Assembly (NCBI RefSeq): GCF_003014595.1
Contig: NZ_PYGK01000009.1
Span: forward strand, 1 to 64,000
Source of the DNA: Chitinophaga ginsengisoli
GTDB lineage: Bacteria > Bacteroidota > Bacteroidia > Chitinophagales > Chitinophagaceae
Direction: 5' to 3'
Length of the DNA: 64,000 nucleotides
Shown: positions 26,994-35,158 of the stretch, piece after piece
How positions within the stretch are numbered: position 1 is the first letter of the stretch
Layout of the letters: each line of letters starts with the position of its first letter
The notes under the pieces: generated by a model
Told to the model about the DNA's origin: nothing
Databases searched by the model: none
The model's input: only the letters and a program-made list of their open reading frames with translations
Made by a program: the position numbers and the translations under genes

Positions 26994-27016
26994 GTCACAT
27001 GCAAGTCACATGTAAG
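26984..27016. repeat. Three 11-bp tandem repeats
   Basis: The units TCATATGCAAG, TCACATGCAAG and TCACATGTAAG run head to tail and overlap the right arm of the 28-bp inverted repeat. Confidence 0.65.
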
Positions 27017-27097
27017 GATAATCGAAGATTAGTTTCAATCCCGAGATAGCATAACGAATTCAGTCGCTGCGATAGGACTCCTTTAGGAATCCCGTTG

Positions 27098-27180
27098 TTT
27101 GCAGCCTGGGTTTTCAACCCCGGGAATGCGTGATACCCCCGGGTAGGATGAAACCCGGAACGTTGTGACAGCCCCGGTGT
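27098..27180 (+). repeat. REP-like GC-rich palindrome cluster, copy C
   Basis: TTTGCAGCCTGGG-TTTTCAA-CCCCGGGA at 27098-27125 matches copies A and B. It is followed by further short palindromic CCCGGG-containing pieces up to the metX stop. Confidence 0.4.
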
Positions 27181-27206
27181 GTTTGGAACACGACATGCCG
27201 TCAGAC

Positions 27207-28223
27207 CTAACACATCCAATCCCCTAAAATCCTGTTGATCTTTTCAAATTCAATAAGGAACCCGTCATGGCCGTAAGTAGAATCTATCTCATGATAGGTG
27301 GCCTGCGGGATGTGTTGTGAGAGAAACAGCTGTTCTTCCGGCGGACAAAGAATATCGCTCGTGATACCCACGATCAGGGCCGGCTGGGAAATGAGGGCAA
27401 GCGCTCCTGCCAGGTCGGTATGACGTCCGCGGGATATATTGTGGCTGTCCATCGCCTTGGAGAGTACCCAGTAAGACTGGGCATTGAAGCGTTTCACCAG
27501 TTTATCGCCCTGGTATTCGATATAGGAAGAAGCCCTGAAATGATCGGTTTTTTCATTGTCAGGGTCAGACTGTGTACGTACAAAGGTCTGGTAGTTACGG
27601 TAGGTCAGCATACCGATGGCGCGGGCTGCTTTTAAGCCTTTAGCTCCTGCAGCATAGTGATCATCCTGCCAGGTGTTATCAGCCTCTATCGCGAGCCGCT
27701 GGGCCGTATGAATGGCAATACTCCAGGGGCTCTCTGAAGCGCCGGTGCAAAGCAGGCCAAGACGCTGGATAACGGCTGGCTCCAGTAATGCCCATTCGAG
27801 GGCCTGGTAACCGCCCATGGAGCCCCCCAGGAGGAGTTTTACCTGCTGTATGCCCAGGTGTTTACGCAACAATACGTGCGCACTGACCATGTCGCGTATG
27901 GTGACCTTCGGGAAGGAATGAAAGTAAGGCTGACCGGTAGCAGGATTATTGGAAAGTGGCCCCGAGGTGCCATAACAGGACCCCAGGATATTGGCGCAGA
28001 CAATGAAGTCTTTTGCAGGATCAATCGCCTGACCGGGCCCAATCAGTCCCTTCCACCAGTCCATCACATCAGAGTTGGCCGTCAGGGCATGACAGATCCA
28101 TACCACATTGCTGCCCGCAGGGTTCAGCGTACCATAAGTATGATATGCAACGTGCAATTCCGGCAGGACTGCGCCGGATTCTAAGCTAAATGGCTGTTTA
28201 TGATGGAAGTTATGTACTGTCAA
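27207..28223 (-). CDS. metX: Homoserine O-acetyltransferase
   Basis: A cytosolic alpha/beta-hydrolase of 338 residues that acetylates homoserine with acetyl-CoA, the committed step towards methionine. The nucleophile motif is GGSMGG with Ser135; Asp290 (GITSD) and His319 (YGHDG) complete the triad. HALTANS and GSCYGTSGP are also family hallmarks. The start codon is TTG at 28223: an in-frame TAG lies just upstream and no ATG is available before the conserved N-terminus. A TAGCTTTG promoter element precedes it. It is divergent from osmC and lies near a metZ-like gene. Acetyl- rather than succinyl-specificity is the usual family call but is not certain from sequence. Confidence 0.9.
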   Translation of the reverse strand: MTVHNFHHKQPFSLESGAVLPELHVAYHTYGTLNPAGSNVVWICHALTANSDVMDWWKGLIGPGQAIDPAKDFIVCANILGSCYGTSGPLSNNPATGQPYFHSFPKVTIRDMVSAHVLLRKHLGIQQVKLLLGGSMGGYQALEWALLEPAVIQRLGLLCTGASESPWSIAIHTAQRLAIEADNTWQDDHYAAGAKGLKAARAIGMLTYRNYQTFVRTQSDPDNEKTDHFRASSYIEYQGDKLVKRFNAQSYWVLSKAMDSHNISRGRHTDLAGALALISQPALIVGITSDILCPPEEQLFLSQHIPQATYHEIDSTYGHDGFLIEFEKINRILGDWMC

Positions 28224-28242
28224 TGCCCCGGAAAAATTTGCG

Positions 28243-28250
28243 CAAAGCTA
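28243..28250 (-). promoter_or_regulatory. -7 element of metX
   Basis: The minus strand reads TAGCTTTG, a perfect TAnnTTTG, 19 bp before the TTG start. Confidence 0.5.
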
Positions 28251-28295
28251 AGTTAAAAAATGCTTAATGCATAATGACCTTGAGATAAGGGGGTA

Positions 28296-28327
28296 TTTGG
28301 GATTTGCCTTGAGGAAAAGTATCTTTG
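28296..28327 (+). promoter_or_regulatory. Promoter of the OsmC-like gene
   Basis: TTTG (28296-28299) and TATCTTTG (28320-28327) are separated by 20 bp, a full match to the Bacteroidota consensus, and lie 19 bp before the ATG. Confidence 0.7.
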
Positions 28328-28346
28328 GTAAATAATTCAGCTAGAA

Positions 28347-28766
28347 ATGAAGATATCACTACAGAGAATAGATGATGCGTTCAACATGGAAGCAGTTGAT
28401 CAGAACGGACACAAGGTATTAATGGATTCTTCCGTGGAGAACGGGGGAAAGAACAATGGCATAAGACCCATGCAGATGCTGCTGATGGGACTAGGCGGTT
28501 GTTCTGCCATTGACGTGGCCATGATCCTGAAGAAACAACGTCAGGAAGTGACCGATTTCCGTATAGAGATAGACGGGGAAAGAGAAAAAGGCAAGGAGCC
28601 TTCCATCTGGGAGAAAGTACATGTGATATTTCACCTCAGCGGCGACCTGGACCCTGATAAAGCTGCCCGCGCTGTGGAACTTTCCATGACAAAATACTGT
28701 TCCGTAGCAGAAACCCTGCGCAGGGCAGGAGGAGACCTCACCTGGGAAACAAGGGTGAACGGATAA
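28347..28766 (+). CDS. OsmC/Ohr family protein
   Basis: A cytosolic protein of 139 residues of the OsmC fold. The two redox-active cysteines expected of thiol peroxidases are present: Cys52 (GLGGCSAIDVAMIL) and Cys118 (MTKYCSVAETL). The family reduces organic hydroperoxides, although YhfA-type members have unclear roles. It has its own consensus promoter. The metZ-like gene starts 82 bp downstream on the same strand and could be read through, linking it loosely to sulfur metabolism. Confidence 0.85.
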   Translation: MKISLQRIDDAFNMEAVDQNGHKVLMDSSVENGGKNNGIRPMQMLLMGLGGCSAIDVAMILKKQRQEVTDFRIEIDGEREKGKEPSIWEKVHVIFHLSGDLDPDKAARAVELSMTKYCSVAETLRRAGGDLTWETRVNG

Positions 28767-28848
28767 TCATAACAATGATAACAGGCGCCTGACAGGTATA
28801 TGATGACCTGCAGGGCTGATTATTCAACCAATATATCAAGGTAAACCG

Positions 28849-30030
28849 ATGGAGAAAAACCAATACCGGCCGGAGACGAATGCGGTGAGGATACAGACAG
28901 AAAAAACCTGGCAGATGGAACACTCTACGCCGCTTTTTCTGACTTCCAGTTTCACATATGACAATGCGGAAGAAATGCGCGCCACCTTCGCGGATGAAAC
29001 GGATAATAACATTTATACCCGTTTCAGCAACCCGAACGTGGATGAATTTGTACATAAAGTATGCGCGCTGGAAGGTGCTGAAGCTGGATACGCCACTGCC
29101 TCTGGTATGAGTGCGGTATTTGCCAGCTTTATGGCGCTGATGAACGCCGGAGATCATCTGGTATCCGCCAGTTCGATCTTTGGGTCTACGCATACCGTGA
29201 TCACTAAATTCCTCCCTAAATGGGGTATTGAGTATAGCTATTTCGATATCAATAAACCGGAAACCGTAGAAGCACTGATCAGGCCCAATACGAAGATGAT
29301 CTTCGTGGAAACACCTTCCAACCCTGGTCTGGAAATAGTGGATATGAGCCTGCTGGCGCAGATCGCCAACAAGCATAATATCATCCTCAACGTAGACAAC
29401 TGCTTTGCCACTCCGGTACTGCAGCGCCCTATCGCTGATGGTGCACATATCGTCACTCACTCTGCCACCAAATGGATGGATGGACAGGGACGTGTATTGG
29501 GAGGCGTTGTAGTGGGTAGAAAGGACCTGATCAAGGAGATCTATTCCTTCTGCCGCAGCACTGGCCCTGCCATGTCTCCGTTCAATGCCTGGGTATTGAG
29601 CAAAAGCCTGGAAACATTACATATCCGTATGGCGCGTCACTCTGAAAGCGCCCTGACCCTGGCCAAAGCACTGGAAGGCAACCCGAACATCACCTGGGTG
29701 AAATACCCGATGCTGGAAAGCCATCCGCAATACGCTATCGCTAAAAAGCAGATGTCCGGCGGCGGCGGTATCGTATGCTTCGAACTGAAAGGTGGTCTGC
29801 AGAGCGGTACCCGCTTCCTGGATGCGCTGAAGATGCTGACACTCACGGCTAACCTGGGCGACAGCAGAAGCATTGCTTCCCATCCGGCCAGCACCACCCA
29901 TGCTAAACTGACTGATGCAGAACGTGCGAAAGTAGGTATCACGCCTGGAATGATCCGCATTTCCGTAGGACTGGAAAATGTACAGGACATCCTGGAAGAT
30001 ATTCTTCAGGCACTGGAGAACAGCAAATAA
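28849..30030 (+). CDS. metZ: PLP-dependent O-acyl-homoserine sulfhydrylase / trans-sulfuration enzyme
   Basis: A cytosolic protein of 393 residues of the Cys/Met-metabolism PLP family. The cofactor lysine is Lys208 in HSATKWMDGQGRVLGG. Other hallmarks are YTRFSNPNVDEF, ASGMSAVFA, ETPSNPG and the C-terminal GMIRISVGLENVQDI. Its length and the KWMDGQG motif favour the MetZ type (sulfide plus O-acylhomoserine gives homocysteine) over the longer MetY. metX lies just beyond the OsmC-like gene on the other strand, so the acyl-homoserine substrate is probably made there. Cystathionine gamma-synthase is the main alternative. Confidence 0.85.
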   Translation: MEKNQYRPETNAVRIQTEKTWQMEHSTPLFLTSSFTYDNAEEMRATFADETDNNIYTRFSNPNVDEFVHKVCALEGAEAGYATASGMSAVFASFMALMNAGDHLVSASSIFGSTHTVITKFLPKWGIEYSYFDINKPETVEALIRPNTKMIFVETPSNPGLEIVDMSLLAQIANKHNIILNVDNCFATPVLQRPIADGAHIVTHSATKWMDGQGRVLGGVVVGRKDLIKEIYSFCRSTGPAMSPFNAWVLSKSLETLHIRMARHSESALTLAKALEGNPNITWVKYPMLESHPQYAIAKKQMSGGGGIVCFELKGGLQSGTRFLDALKMLTLTANLGDSRSIASHPASTTHAKLTDAERAKVGITPGMIRISVGLENVQDILEDILQALENSK

Positions 30031-30040
30031 TCTGATTGAA

Positions 30041-30085
30041 ATTATAATCCCGGGAAGCGCCATTGATGCTTCCCGGGATTATAAT
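30041..30085 (+). terminator. Terminator after the metZ-like gene
   Basis: A perfect 18-bp stem (30041-30058 with 30068-30085; core CCCGGGAAGC), 10 bp past the stop. Confidence 0.8.
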
Positions 30086-30171
30086 TTCGGGGATGACTTG
30101 CGTTGATAGACCCCCGAACCGATCCGCCTCCGAAATATTATCATCCGCTAATATTTCTTATCTTTCCATAT

Positions 30172-30528
30172 ATGAAATCTGTACCTCGCTTCATCCTCAT
30201 TATTGTACTCAGCTTCCTGGGTGGTTACTTCTTTACATGGTGGACCGTGGCCGTAGCTGCGTTCCTGGTAGCCGTGCTGATACCATTGCCTCCATTGCGT
30301 TCTTTCCTGAATGGTTTTATCGCCGTATTCCTGTTATGGCTGGCATTGGCTTTCTTTAAGGATATCCAGAACGACCATATCCTGGCTAACAGGATGAGTG
30401 AACTGATTATTAAAGTGAGGAACCCGATCCTGATCGGAGTAGTGAGCGCATTCATTGGCGGCCTGGTAGCTGGTCTCGGAGGACTGACCGGCAGTTATCT
30501 GCGCTATAAGAAAAAAGCAGCAGCATGA
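30172..30528 (+). CDS. Small three-helix membrane protein
   Basis: A protein of 118 residues from ATG 30172, chosen because it starts directly with a lysine and a membrane helix (MKSVPRFILIIVLSFLGG). An earlier in-frame ATG at 30103 would add a non-conserved-looking stretch. There are three hydrophobic segments and a basic C-terminus (YLRYKKKAAA). Its stop overlaps the next start by 4 bases (ATGA), so it is translationally coupled to the DUF5686 gene. No function is known to me. Confidence 0.7.
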   Translation: MKSVPRFILIIVLSFLGGYFFTWWTVAVAAFLVAVLIPLPPLRSFLNGFIAVFLLWLALAFFKDIQNDHILANRMSELIIKVRNPILIGVVSAFIGGLVAGLGGLTGSYLRYKKKAAA

Positions 30529-33080
30529 GGGGAGCCAAAGCCTTATTGGCCTTAATTTTCTTTTTCATTTCTTATCATACACAGGCCGGTATTATACGCG
30601 GCAAAGTGACCAATGAAAAAAAGGAAGCCTTACCTTTTGCTTCCGTATTCATTAAGGGAACCACCAATGGCACTACCACCAATTCAGCCGGTCAGTTTCA
30701 TCTCGATGTACCATCAGGGACGTATATATTGGTCTGCCAGTATATGGGGTATAAAAAGGAAGAAAAGCAGGTAACAGTTACGGAGGCAGAACAGGAGATC
30801 AGTTTTATCCTTGCCCCGCTCAGTCTCCAGATCAAAGAGGTGGTAGTAAAATCAGGTGGAGAAGACCCTGCCTACGCTATTATCCGTCAGGCTATTAAGA
30901 AACGATCTTTCTACCTGGATCAGGTAAAAGAATATACCTGCAACGACTATATTAAAGGCATCTTTAAGATGCGGGATATGCCCAATAGTTTCCTGGGGCA
31001 GAAGATAGACAAGGGTGACGTGGAAGACATGGGACTCGATTCCAATAAGCGCGGCGTTTTATTCCTGTCGGAATCAGTTACCAAAGTAGCAGTTAAAAGA
31101 CCGGATGATGTGAAGATCGAGGTATTGTCTGCCCGTCAGAGCGGTGGTGGTTTTGGGTTCAGCTTCCCGGCCTTCATCGACTTCTATGAGAATAACGTGA
31201 CGGCGATGATCTCACAGTTCAATAAACGGGGCTTTATCTCACCCATTGCCGAAAATGCTTTGTTCTACTATAAATACAGACTGGAAGGCGTCTTCCAGGA
31301 CGACGGTAAAACCGTGAATAAGATCAAAGTGATCCCCCGCCGTAAATATGAACCACTGTTCTCCGGTTATATTTTTATCACAAATGATGACTGGCGTATT
31401 CACAGTATAGACATGATGGTGACACAGGAATATCAGCTGGAGATCATGGATACATTGCATATTACCCAGATACACGTACCTGTGAATGCAGACGTATGGC
31501 GTACAAAAGACCAGGTCATCAATGTAACGATTAAACAGTTTGGCTTCAATGTAGTGGGCAGCTTCGTGAATGTTTATTCTAATTACAATGTGACGCCCAA
31601 TTTCCAGAAGAAATATTTCGACCGGACTATCATGCGGTATGATACCGCTTTTGACAGGAAACAGCTGACATATTGGGATAGTGTGCGTCCGGTACCATTG
31701 GAACCGGAAGAAGTGTCAGATTTCCACAAAAAGGACAGTATGGCGCGTGCCCGGAAAGACAGTGCGCAATCCATCTGGCGGCTGGATACATTGAAGGCCA
31801 GGCAGAAACCCATTAATCCGCTGAAACTCTTCTACAGCATGGGAGGAGTGGAACACAAATACTACTTTAAACGGGATACCGGTATTTACTATCACACCCT
31901 GGAAATGAAGTCCTTACTGACACAGGTTGAATATAATACGGTGGAAGGAATATCTGTGAATCTGGAGCCACAGCTGACACTCGACCTGCCCCGAAAGCAG
32001 GAACTGAGGATCATTCCCCGCGTGAGATATGGCTTTAGTAATACGCATCTGAATGCGTATACCTACCTCGCATGGGAGAAGGAGGCAAAACTGGCAGGAA
32101 GGTATGGACAGAACACCTGGACGATAGGAGGAGGGAAACGTATTTCCCAGTTCAACCGCGACAATCCCATAGCGCCCATCGCCAACATTTTTTATACCCT
32201 GCTGTTCAAAGACAACTATATGAAGCTGTATGAGAACTGGTTTGGTGAACTGCGTTTCAGACGCAGGTTTGAAAGCAGTGCTACCATTACGGCAGGTATC
32301 TCTTATGAAGACAGGATCCCGGTGGAGAATACTACAGATTATAGTTTTCGGAAAGACAGCGGCAAACATTTCCTGCCCAATCATCCTTATGAACTGGCAG
32401 CTATTCCTTTTAACAGGAACCAGGCGCTGGTCCTGAACGTGTCCTTTTCTTTCCAACCGGGGCAACGGTTTATTGAACTGCCGGACCGGAAAGTGGCCAT
32501 TGGTTCTAAATACCCTGTATTCCGGGTAGGATACAGCAAGGGAATTCCTGACATTGCTGGTAGCGATGCTAATTTCGACAAATGGAACTTTGAAGTGCGG
32601 GATAACGTCAACCTGAAACTTTTCGGGGAATTTCAGTATCGTTTTGGGGCGGGCGGATTCCTCAATAGTCAACATGTAGACATACCCGATTTCCAGCATT
32701 TTAATGGTAACCAGACCTTTTATAACATCAAATACCTGAACAGCTTTCAGCTGGCGCCTTATTATCGCTACAGCAATACCGCCTCCCTGTATGGAACGGC
32801 GAATGTAGAACATCACTTTAATGGATTGCTTACCAACAAGATACCCTTTTTCAATCGTTTGAAATGGAACCTGGTGGCTGGATCAAATGCGTTCTATGTG
32901 AACCGGGATAATAATTATGTGGAAGTTTTTGCGGGACTGGAAAATATTCTGAAAGTGATCCGCGTTGATGTAATTGCCGGATATCAGAGTAAAGACGACA
33001 CCCGGATCGGCGTAAGGGTTGGTTTTGGGGGATTGTTTGGAGGCCTGGTAAGACCACAACAGGATGAGGCGGTGCAATAA
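30525..33080 (+). CDS. DUF5686 family protein with carboxypeptidase-like regulatory domain
   Basis: A protein of 851 residues. It has a signal peptide (about 1-21, ending QAG), then a CarboxypepD_reg-like beta-sandwich (IIRGKVTNEKKEALPFASVFI), then the long DUF5686 region. The latter has many alternating beta-strands and ends like an outer-membrane barrel (VRVGFGGLFGGLV). It contains the family signature around KEVVVKSGGEDPAYAIIRQA. DUF5686 proteins are widespread in Bacteroidota outer membranes, and their role is not settled. It is coupled to the small membrane protein upstream by an ATGA overlap. Confidence 0.85.
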   Translation: MRGAKALLALIFFFISYHTQAGIIRGKVTNEKKEALPFASVFIKGTTNGTTTNSAGQFHLDVPSGTYILVCQYMGYKKEEKQVTVTEAEQEISFILAPLSLQIKEVVVKSGGEDPAYAIIRQAIKKRSFYLDQVKEYTCNDYIKGIFKMRDMPNSFLGQKIDKGDVEDMGLDSNKRGVLFLSESVTKVAVKRPDDVKIEVLSARQSGGGFGFSFPAFIDFYENNVTAMISQFNKRGFISPIAENALFYYKYRLEGVFQDDGKTVNKIKVIPRRKYEPLFSGYIFITNDDWRIHSIDMMVTQEYQLEIMDTLHITQIHVPVNADVWRTKDQVINVTIKQFGFNVVGSFVNVYSNYNVTPNFQKKYFDRTIMRYDTAFDRKQLTYWDSVRPVPLEPEEVSDFHKKDSMARARKDSAQSIWRLDTLKARQKPINPLKLFYSMGGVEHKYYFKRDTGIYYHTLEMKSLLTQVEYNTVEGISVNLEPQLTLDLPRKQELRIIPRVRYGFSNTHLNAYTYLAWEKEAKLAGRYGQNTWTIGGGKRISQFNRDNPIAPIANIFYTLLFKDNYMKLYENWFGELRFRRRFESSATITAGISYEDRIPVENTTDYSFRKDSGKHFLPNHPYELAAIPFNRNQALVLNVSFSFQPGQRFIELPDRKVAIGSKYPVFRVGYSKGIPDIAGSDANFDKWNFEVRDNVNLKLFGEFQYRFGAGGFLNSQHVDIPDFQHFNGNQTFYNIKYLNSFQLAPYYRYSNTASLYGTANVEHHFNGLLTNKIPFFNRLKWNLVAGSNAFYVNRDNNYVEVFAGLENILKVIRVDVIAGYQSKDDTRIGVRVGFGGLFGGLVRPQQDEAVQ

Positions 33081-33085
33081 AGAAA

Positions 33086-33107
33086 GGGAAAGCCAATTGA
33101 CTTTCCC
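33086..33107. terminator. Convergent stem-loop
   Basis: GGGAAAG (33086-33092) pairs with CTTTCCC (33101-33107), between the DUF5686 gene and the convergent mini-gene. It is richer in T downstream on the minus strand. Confidence 0.5.
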
Positions 33108-33115
33108 CTGCTTGT

Positions 33116-33241
33116 CTAAAATCTTTCCTTTCTTGCTTTATAGCCTTCTTTGGGATTACGATCATCGTAGAAGTAAGCCAGTAAACGGTAGATCCATAAG
33201 CCTACTATAAAATAAAGGATGTAGAGAAAAACTGTACTCAT
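33116..33241 (-). CDS. 41-residue single-helix membrane protein
   Basis: The reading frame is MSTVFLYILYFIVGLWIYRL, then LAYFYDDRNPKEGYKARKER and F. One membrane helix is followed by a charged, aromatic cytoplasmic tail with an NPKEGYKA element, like other small Bacteroidota membrane proteins. It is convergent with the DUF5686 gene. Being so short, it would be missed by a length cut-off. Its function is unknown. Bases 33242-33488 are AT-rich and hold no other gene that I can support. Confidence 0.5.
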   Translation of the reverse strand: MSTVFLYILYFIVGLWIYRLLAYFYDDRNPKEGYKARKERF

Positions 33242-33488
33242 AATTCACATTTTTGGGTTAATCTGATTTGCTTGTCCGTGTACCTTTATTTCAAAAAGGA
33301 TGCCAAGGTCTTATCATTATTTTATATACGATAATAATCAAATAGTTATAAAGGATGGGATATGTTCAGGATTGTCTAAACATTTTCTCCCTGTTACACG
33401 TTGTAGTAATAGTAAACATATTTTAAGCCAGTTTACACCTGTGTATCGTATAACGTTCATGTGAATCATCTAACTCAACTATCCCCGC

Positions 33489-33701
33489 ATGAAAAGAATT
33501 GCTATGATTGCATTTGTTCTTGGTATTTTAATGGCAACCCTGGCCTATGTGGCAGAAATGAATGACTGGAATGGTCTGCCTGAGTACCTTACCGTAGGGT
33601 TTGCCGGTTATGTATTGATTATCAGTGCTGCCGCCTATTATCTGACAGCGATCCTGTACGAGTGGTCCCGGGAAACGGAAACCTGGCAGGGAGAACTCTG
33701 A
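33489..33701 (+). CDS. Small two-helix membrane protein
   Basis: A protein of 70 residues with two hydrophobic segments (IAMIAFVLGILMATLAYV and FAGYVLIISAAAYYLTAIL) joined by a short polar loop (EMNDWNGLPEY), ending in the acidic tail EWSRETETWQGEL. The start ATG at 33489 is the first of the frame and fits a signal-anchor. The trhO gene lies 156 bp downstream with its own candidate promoter. I recognise no family. Confidence 0.55.
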   Translation: MKRIAMIAFVLGILMATLAYVAEMNDWNGLPEYLTVGFAGYVLIISAAAYYLTAILYEWSRETETWQGEL

Positions 33702-33710
33702 GAATTTTAT

Positions 33711-33718
33711 TACCTTTG
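33711..33718 (+). promoter_or_regulatory. Possible -7 element for trhO
   Basis: TACCTTTG matches TAnnTTTG but lies 139 bp before the start, and no -33 TTG is clear. Confidence 0.3.
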
Positions 33719-33857
33719 CGGCGCTGAGCCAGTTTTAGAAGTTTAGACATACTTTTAGACATAATTTTCGTGTCTGTCTGTTGAAACTCAATGCTGGTAA
33801 GGCGATCACTGAAATTTTGCTCACAAGGCAAGTGTTCTTAAAATTTCTTTACGCAAA

Positions 33858-34892
33858 ATGGCTTTACACAACAGAGTATCTGCCGCCGAGCTGAAAGTAC
33901 GGCTGGCTGCTGAGACATTCAGGCGCGTCACTGTCTCCTTCTATCAGTACGCAAAGATCGAAGATCCCAACGCTTTCCGAGATGAACTTTACCAGCGGCT
34001 CTATGCCCTGGAAGTATTTGGCCGCATCTATGTGGCTCACGAAGGTATCAACGCACAGATCAGCATTCCCGAACACAATTATGACGCTTTCCGGGACACC
34101 CTCTATTCTTATTCATTCCTCAATGGCATCCGGCTGAATATCGCAGTGGATGACGATGGTAAGTCTTTCTGGGTATTGAAGATTAAAGTTCGTGAGAAGA
34201 TCGTGGCAGATGGTATCGAAGACCCTGCCTTCGACATGGCCGTAAAAGGTAAGTACCTGGATGCCAAAAGTTTCAACGAGCTCACTGACGATCCTGATAC
34301 CATCGTGGTAGACATGCGCAATCACTATGAGTTTGAAGTCGGACATTTTGAGAACGCGATAGAAGTACCTTCGGATACCTTCCGCGACCAGCTGCCCATG
34401 GCTGTTGATATGCTGAAGGACCAGAAAGACAAGAATATCGTGATGTACTGCACGGGTGGTATCCGTTGTGAAAAAGCATCCGCATATATGCTACACAATG
34501 GTTTCAGGAATGTATTCCACCTGGAAGGCGGCATCATTGAATATACAAATAAGGCAAAGGCGCAGGGCCTTCCACTGAAATTCAGAGGTAAGAACTTTGT
34601 ATTTGACGACAGGCTGGGAGAACGTATCACAGATGAAGTGATTGCCCAATGCCACCAGTGTGGTAAGCCCTGTGACACCCACACCAACTGTAAGAACGAT
34701 GGTTGTCACCTGTTGTTTATCCAGTGCGATGAATGTGCCGCTAAATATGCAGGTACCTGCAGTGACGAGTGTCACACGGTAGTACAGATGTCTCCCGAAG
34801 AACAGGAACAGTTGAGAAAAGGTGTAGAAAAGGGGACGATGTTCTTCAATAAATCGAAACAGAGATTAAGGCCCAGATTGGGAGATAGATAA
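33858..34892 (+). CDS. trhO: tRNA uridine(34) hydroxylase TrhO (rhodanese family)
   Basis: A cytosolic protein of 344 residues, typical of YceA/TrhO, which makes 5-hydroxyuridine at position 34 of certain tRNAs using oxygen. The N-terminal ferredoxin-like domain carries YVAHEGINAQISIPE. The rhodanese domain has its active-site loop at YCTGGIRCEKAS with Cys198. The C-terminal cysteine-rich tail (CHQCGKPCDTHTNCKNDGCH, with CDECAAKY after) is expected to hold metal. It is monocistronic, with a strong terminator. Confidence 0.92.
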   Translation: MALHNRVSAAELKVRLAAETFRRVTVSFYQYAKIEDPNAFRDELYQRLYALEVFGRIYVAHEGINAQISIPEHNYDAFRDTLYSYSFLNGIRLNIAVDDDGKSFWVLKIKVREKIVADGIEDPAFDMAVKGKYLDAKSFNELTDDPDTIVVDMRNHYEFEVGHFENAIEVPSDTFRDQLPMAVDMLKDQKDKNIVMYCTGGIRCEKASAYMLHNGFRNVFHLEGGIIEYTNKAKAQGLPLKFRGKNFVFDDRLGERITDEVIAQCHQCGKPCDTHTNCKNDGCHLLFIQCDECAAKYAGTCSDECHTVVQMSPEEQEQLRKGVEKGTMFFNKSKQRLRPRLGDR

Positions 34893-34896
34893 CGTA

Positions 34897-34943
34897 ACAA
34901 AACAACAAGGGGCCCGCTAGTAGCGGGCCCCTTGTTGTTTTGT
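34897..34943 (+). terminator. Strong terminator of trhO
   Basis: A perfect 22-bp stem (34897-34918 with 34922-34943, loop AGT), starting 5 bases after the stop. Confidence 0.9.
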
Positions 34944-34973
34944 CGAATGCGTTTATTATGATTTGCGCAATTT

Positions 34974-35002
34974 CCCCACGGTTAGAACCCCCGGGCTATA
35001 AA
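34974..35002 (-). repeat. REP-like GC-rich palindrome, copy D
   Basis: The minus strand reads TTATAGCCCGGGGG-TTCTAA-CCGTGGGG, the same layout as copies A-C. Confidence 0.35.
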
Positions 35003-35016
35003 CAAACATAAAAAAA

Positions 35017-35049
35017 CCGCCCCGCGTTGTTTCTTCTGCGGCGGGGCGG
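35017..35049 (-). terminator. Terminator-like hairpin of the adaptor lipoprotein gene
   Basis: CCGCCCCGC pairs with GCGGGGCGG (15-base loop). On the minus strand a run of T follows. It lies 110 bp past the stop codon. Confidence 0.6.
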
Positions 35050-35158
35050 AGTAATTGAGCATGTAGAACAGTTCAAACAAATGATAACACCTGTAAGAGC
35101 TGCATTAGCATGTCCATTCTATCAACCTATATGCGAACTAAAACCTTATTGATCAGCG

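Noticed and set aside
26924..27016. CRISPR array
   Set aside because: The repeats are 11 bp, directly joined without spacers, and no cas gene is present.
28224..28346. SAM riboswitch between metX and the OsmC-like gene
   Set aside because: Only 123 bp, filled by two opposite promoters, with no multi-helix core.
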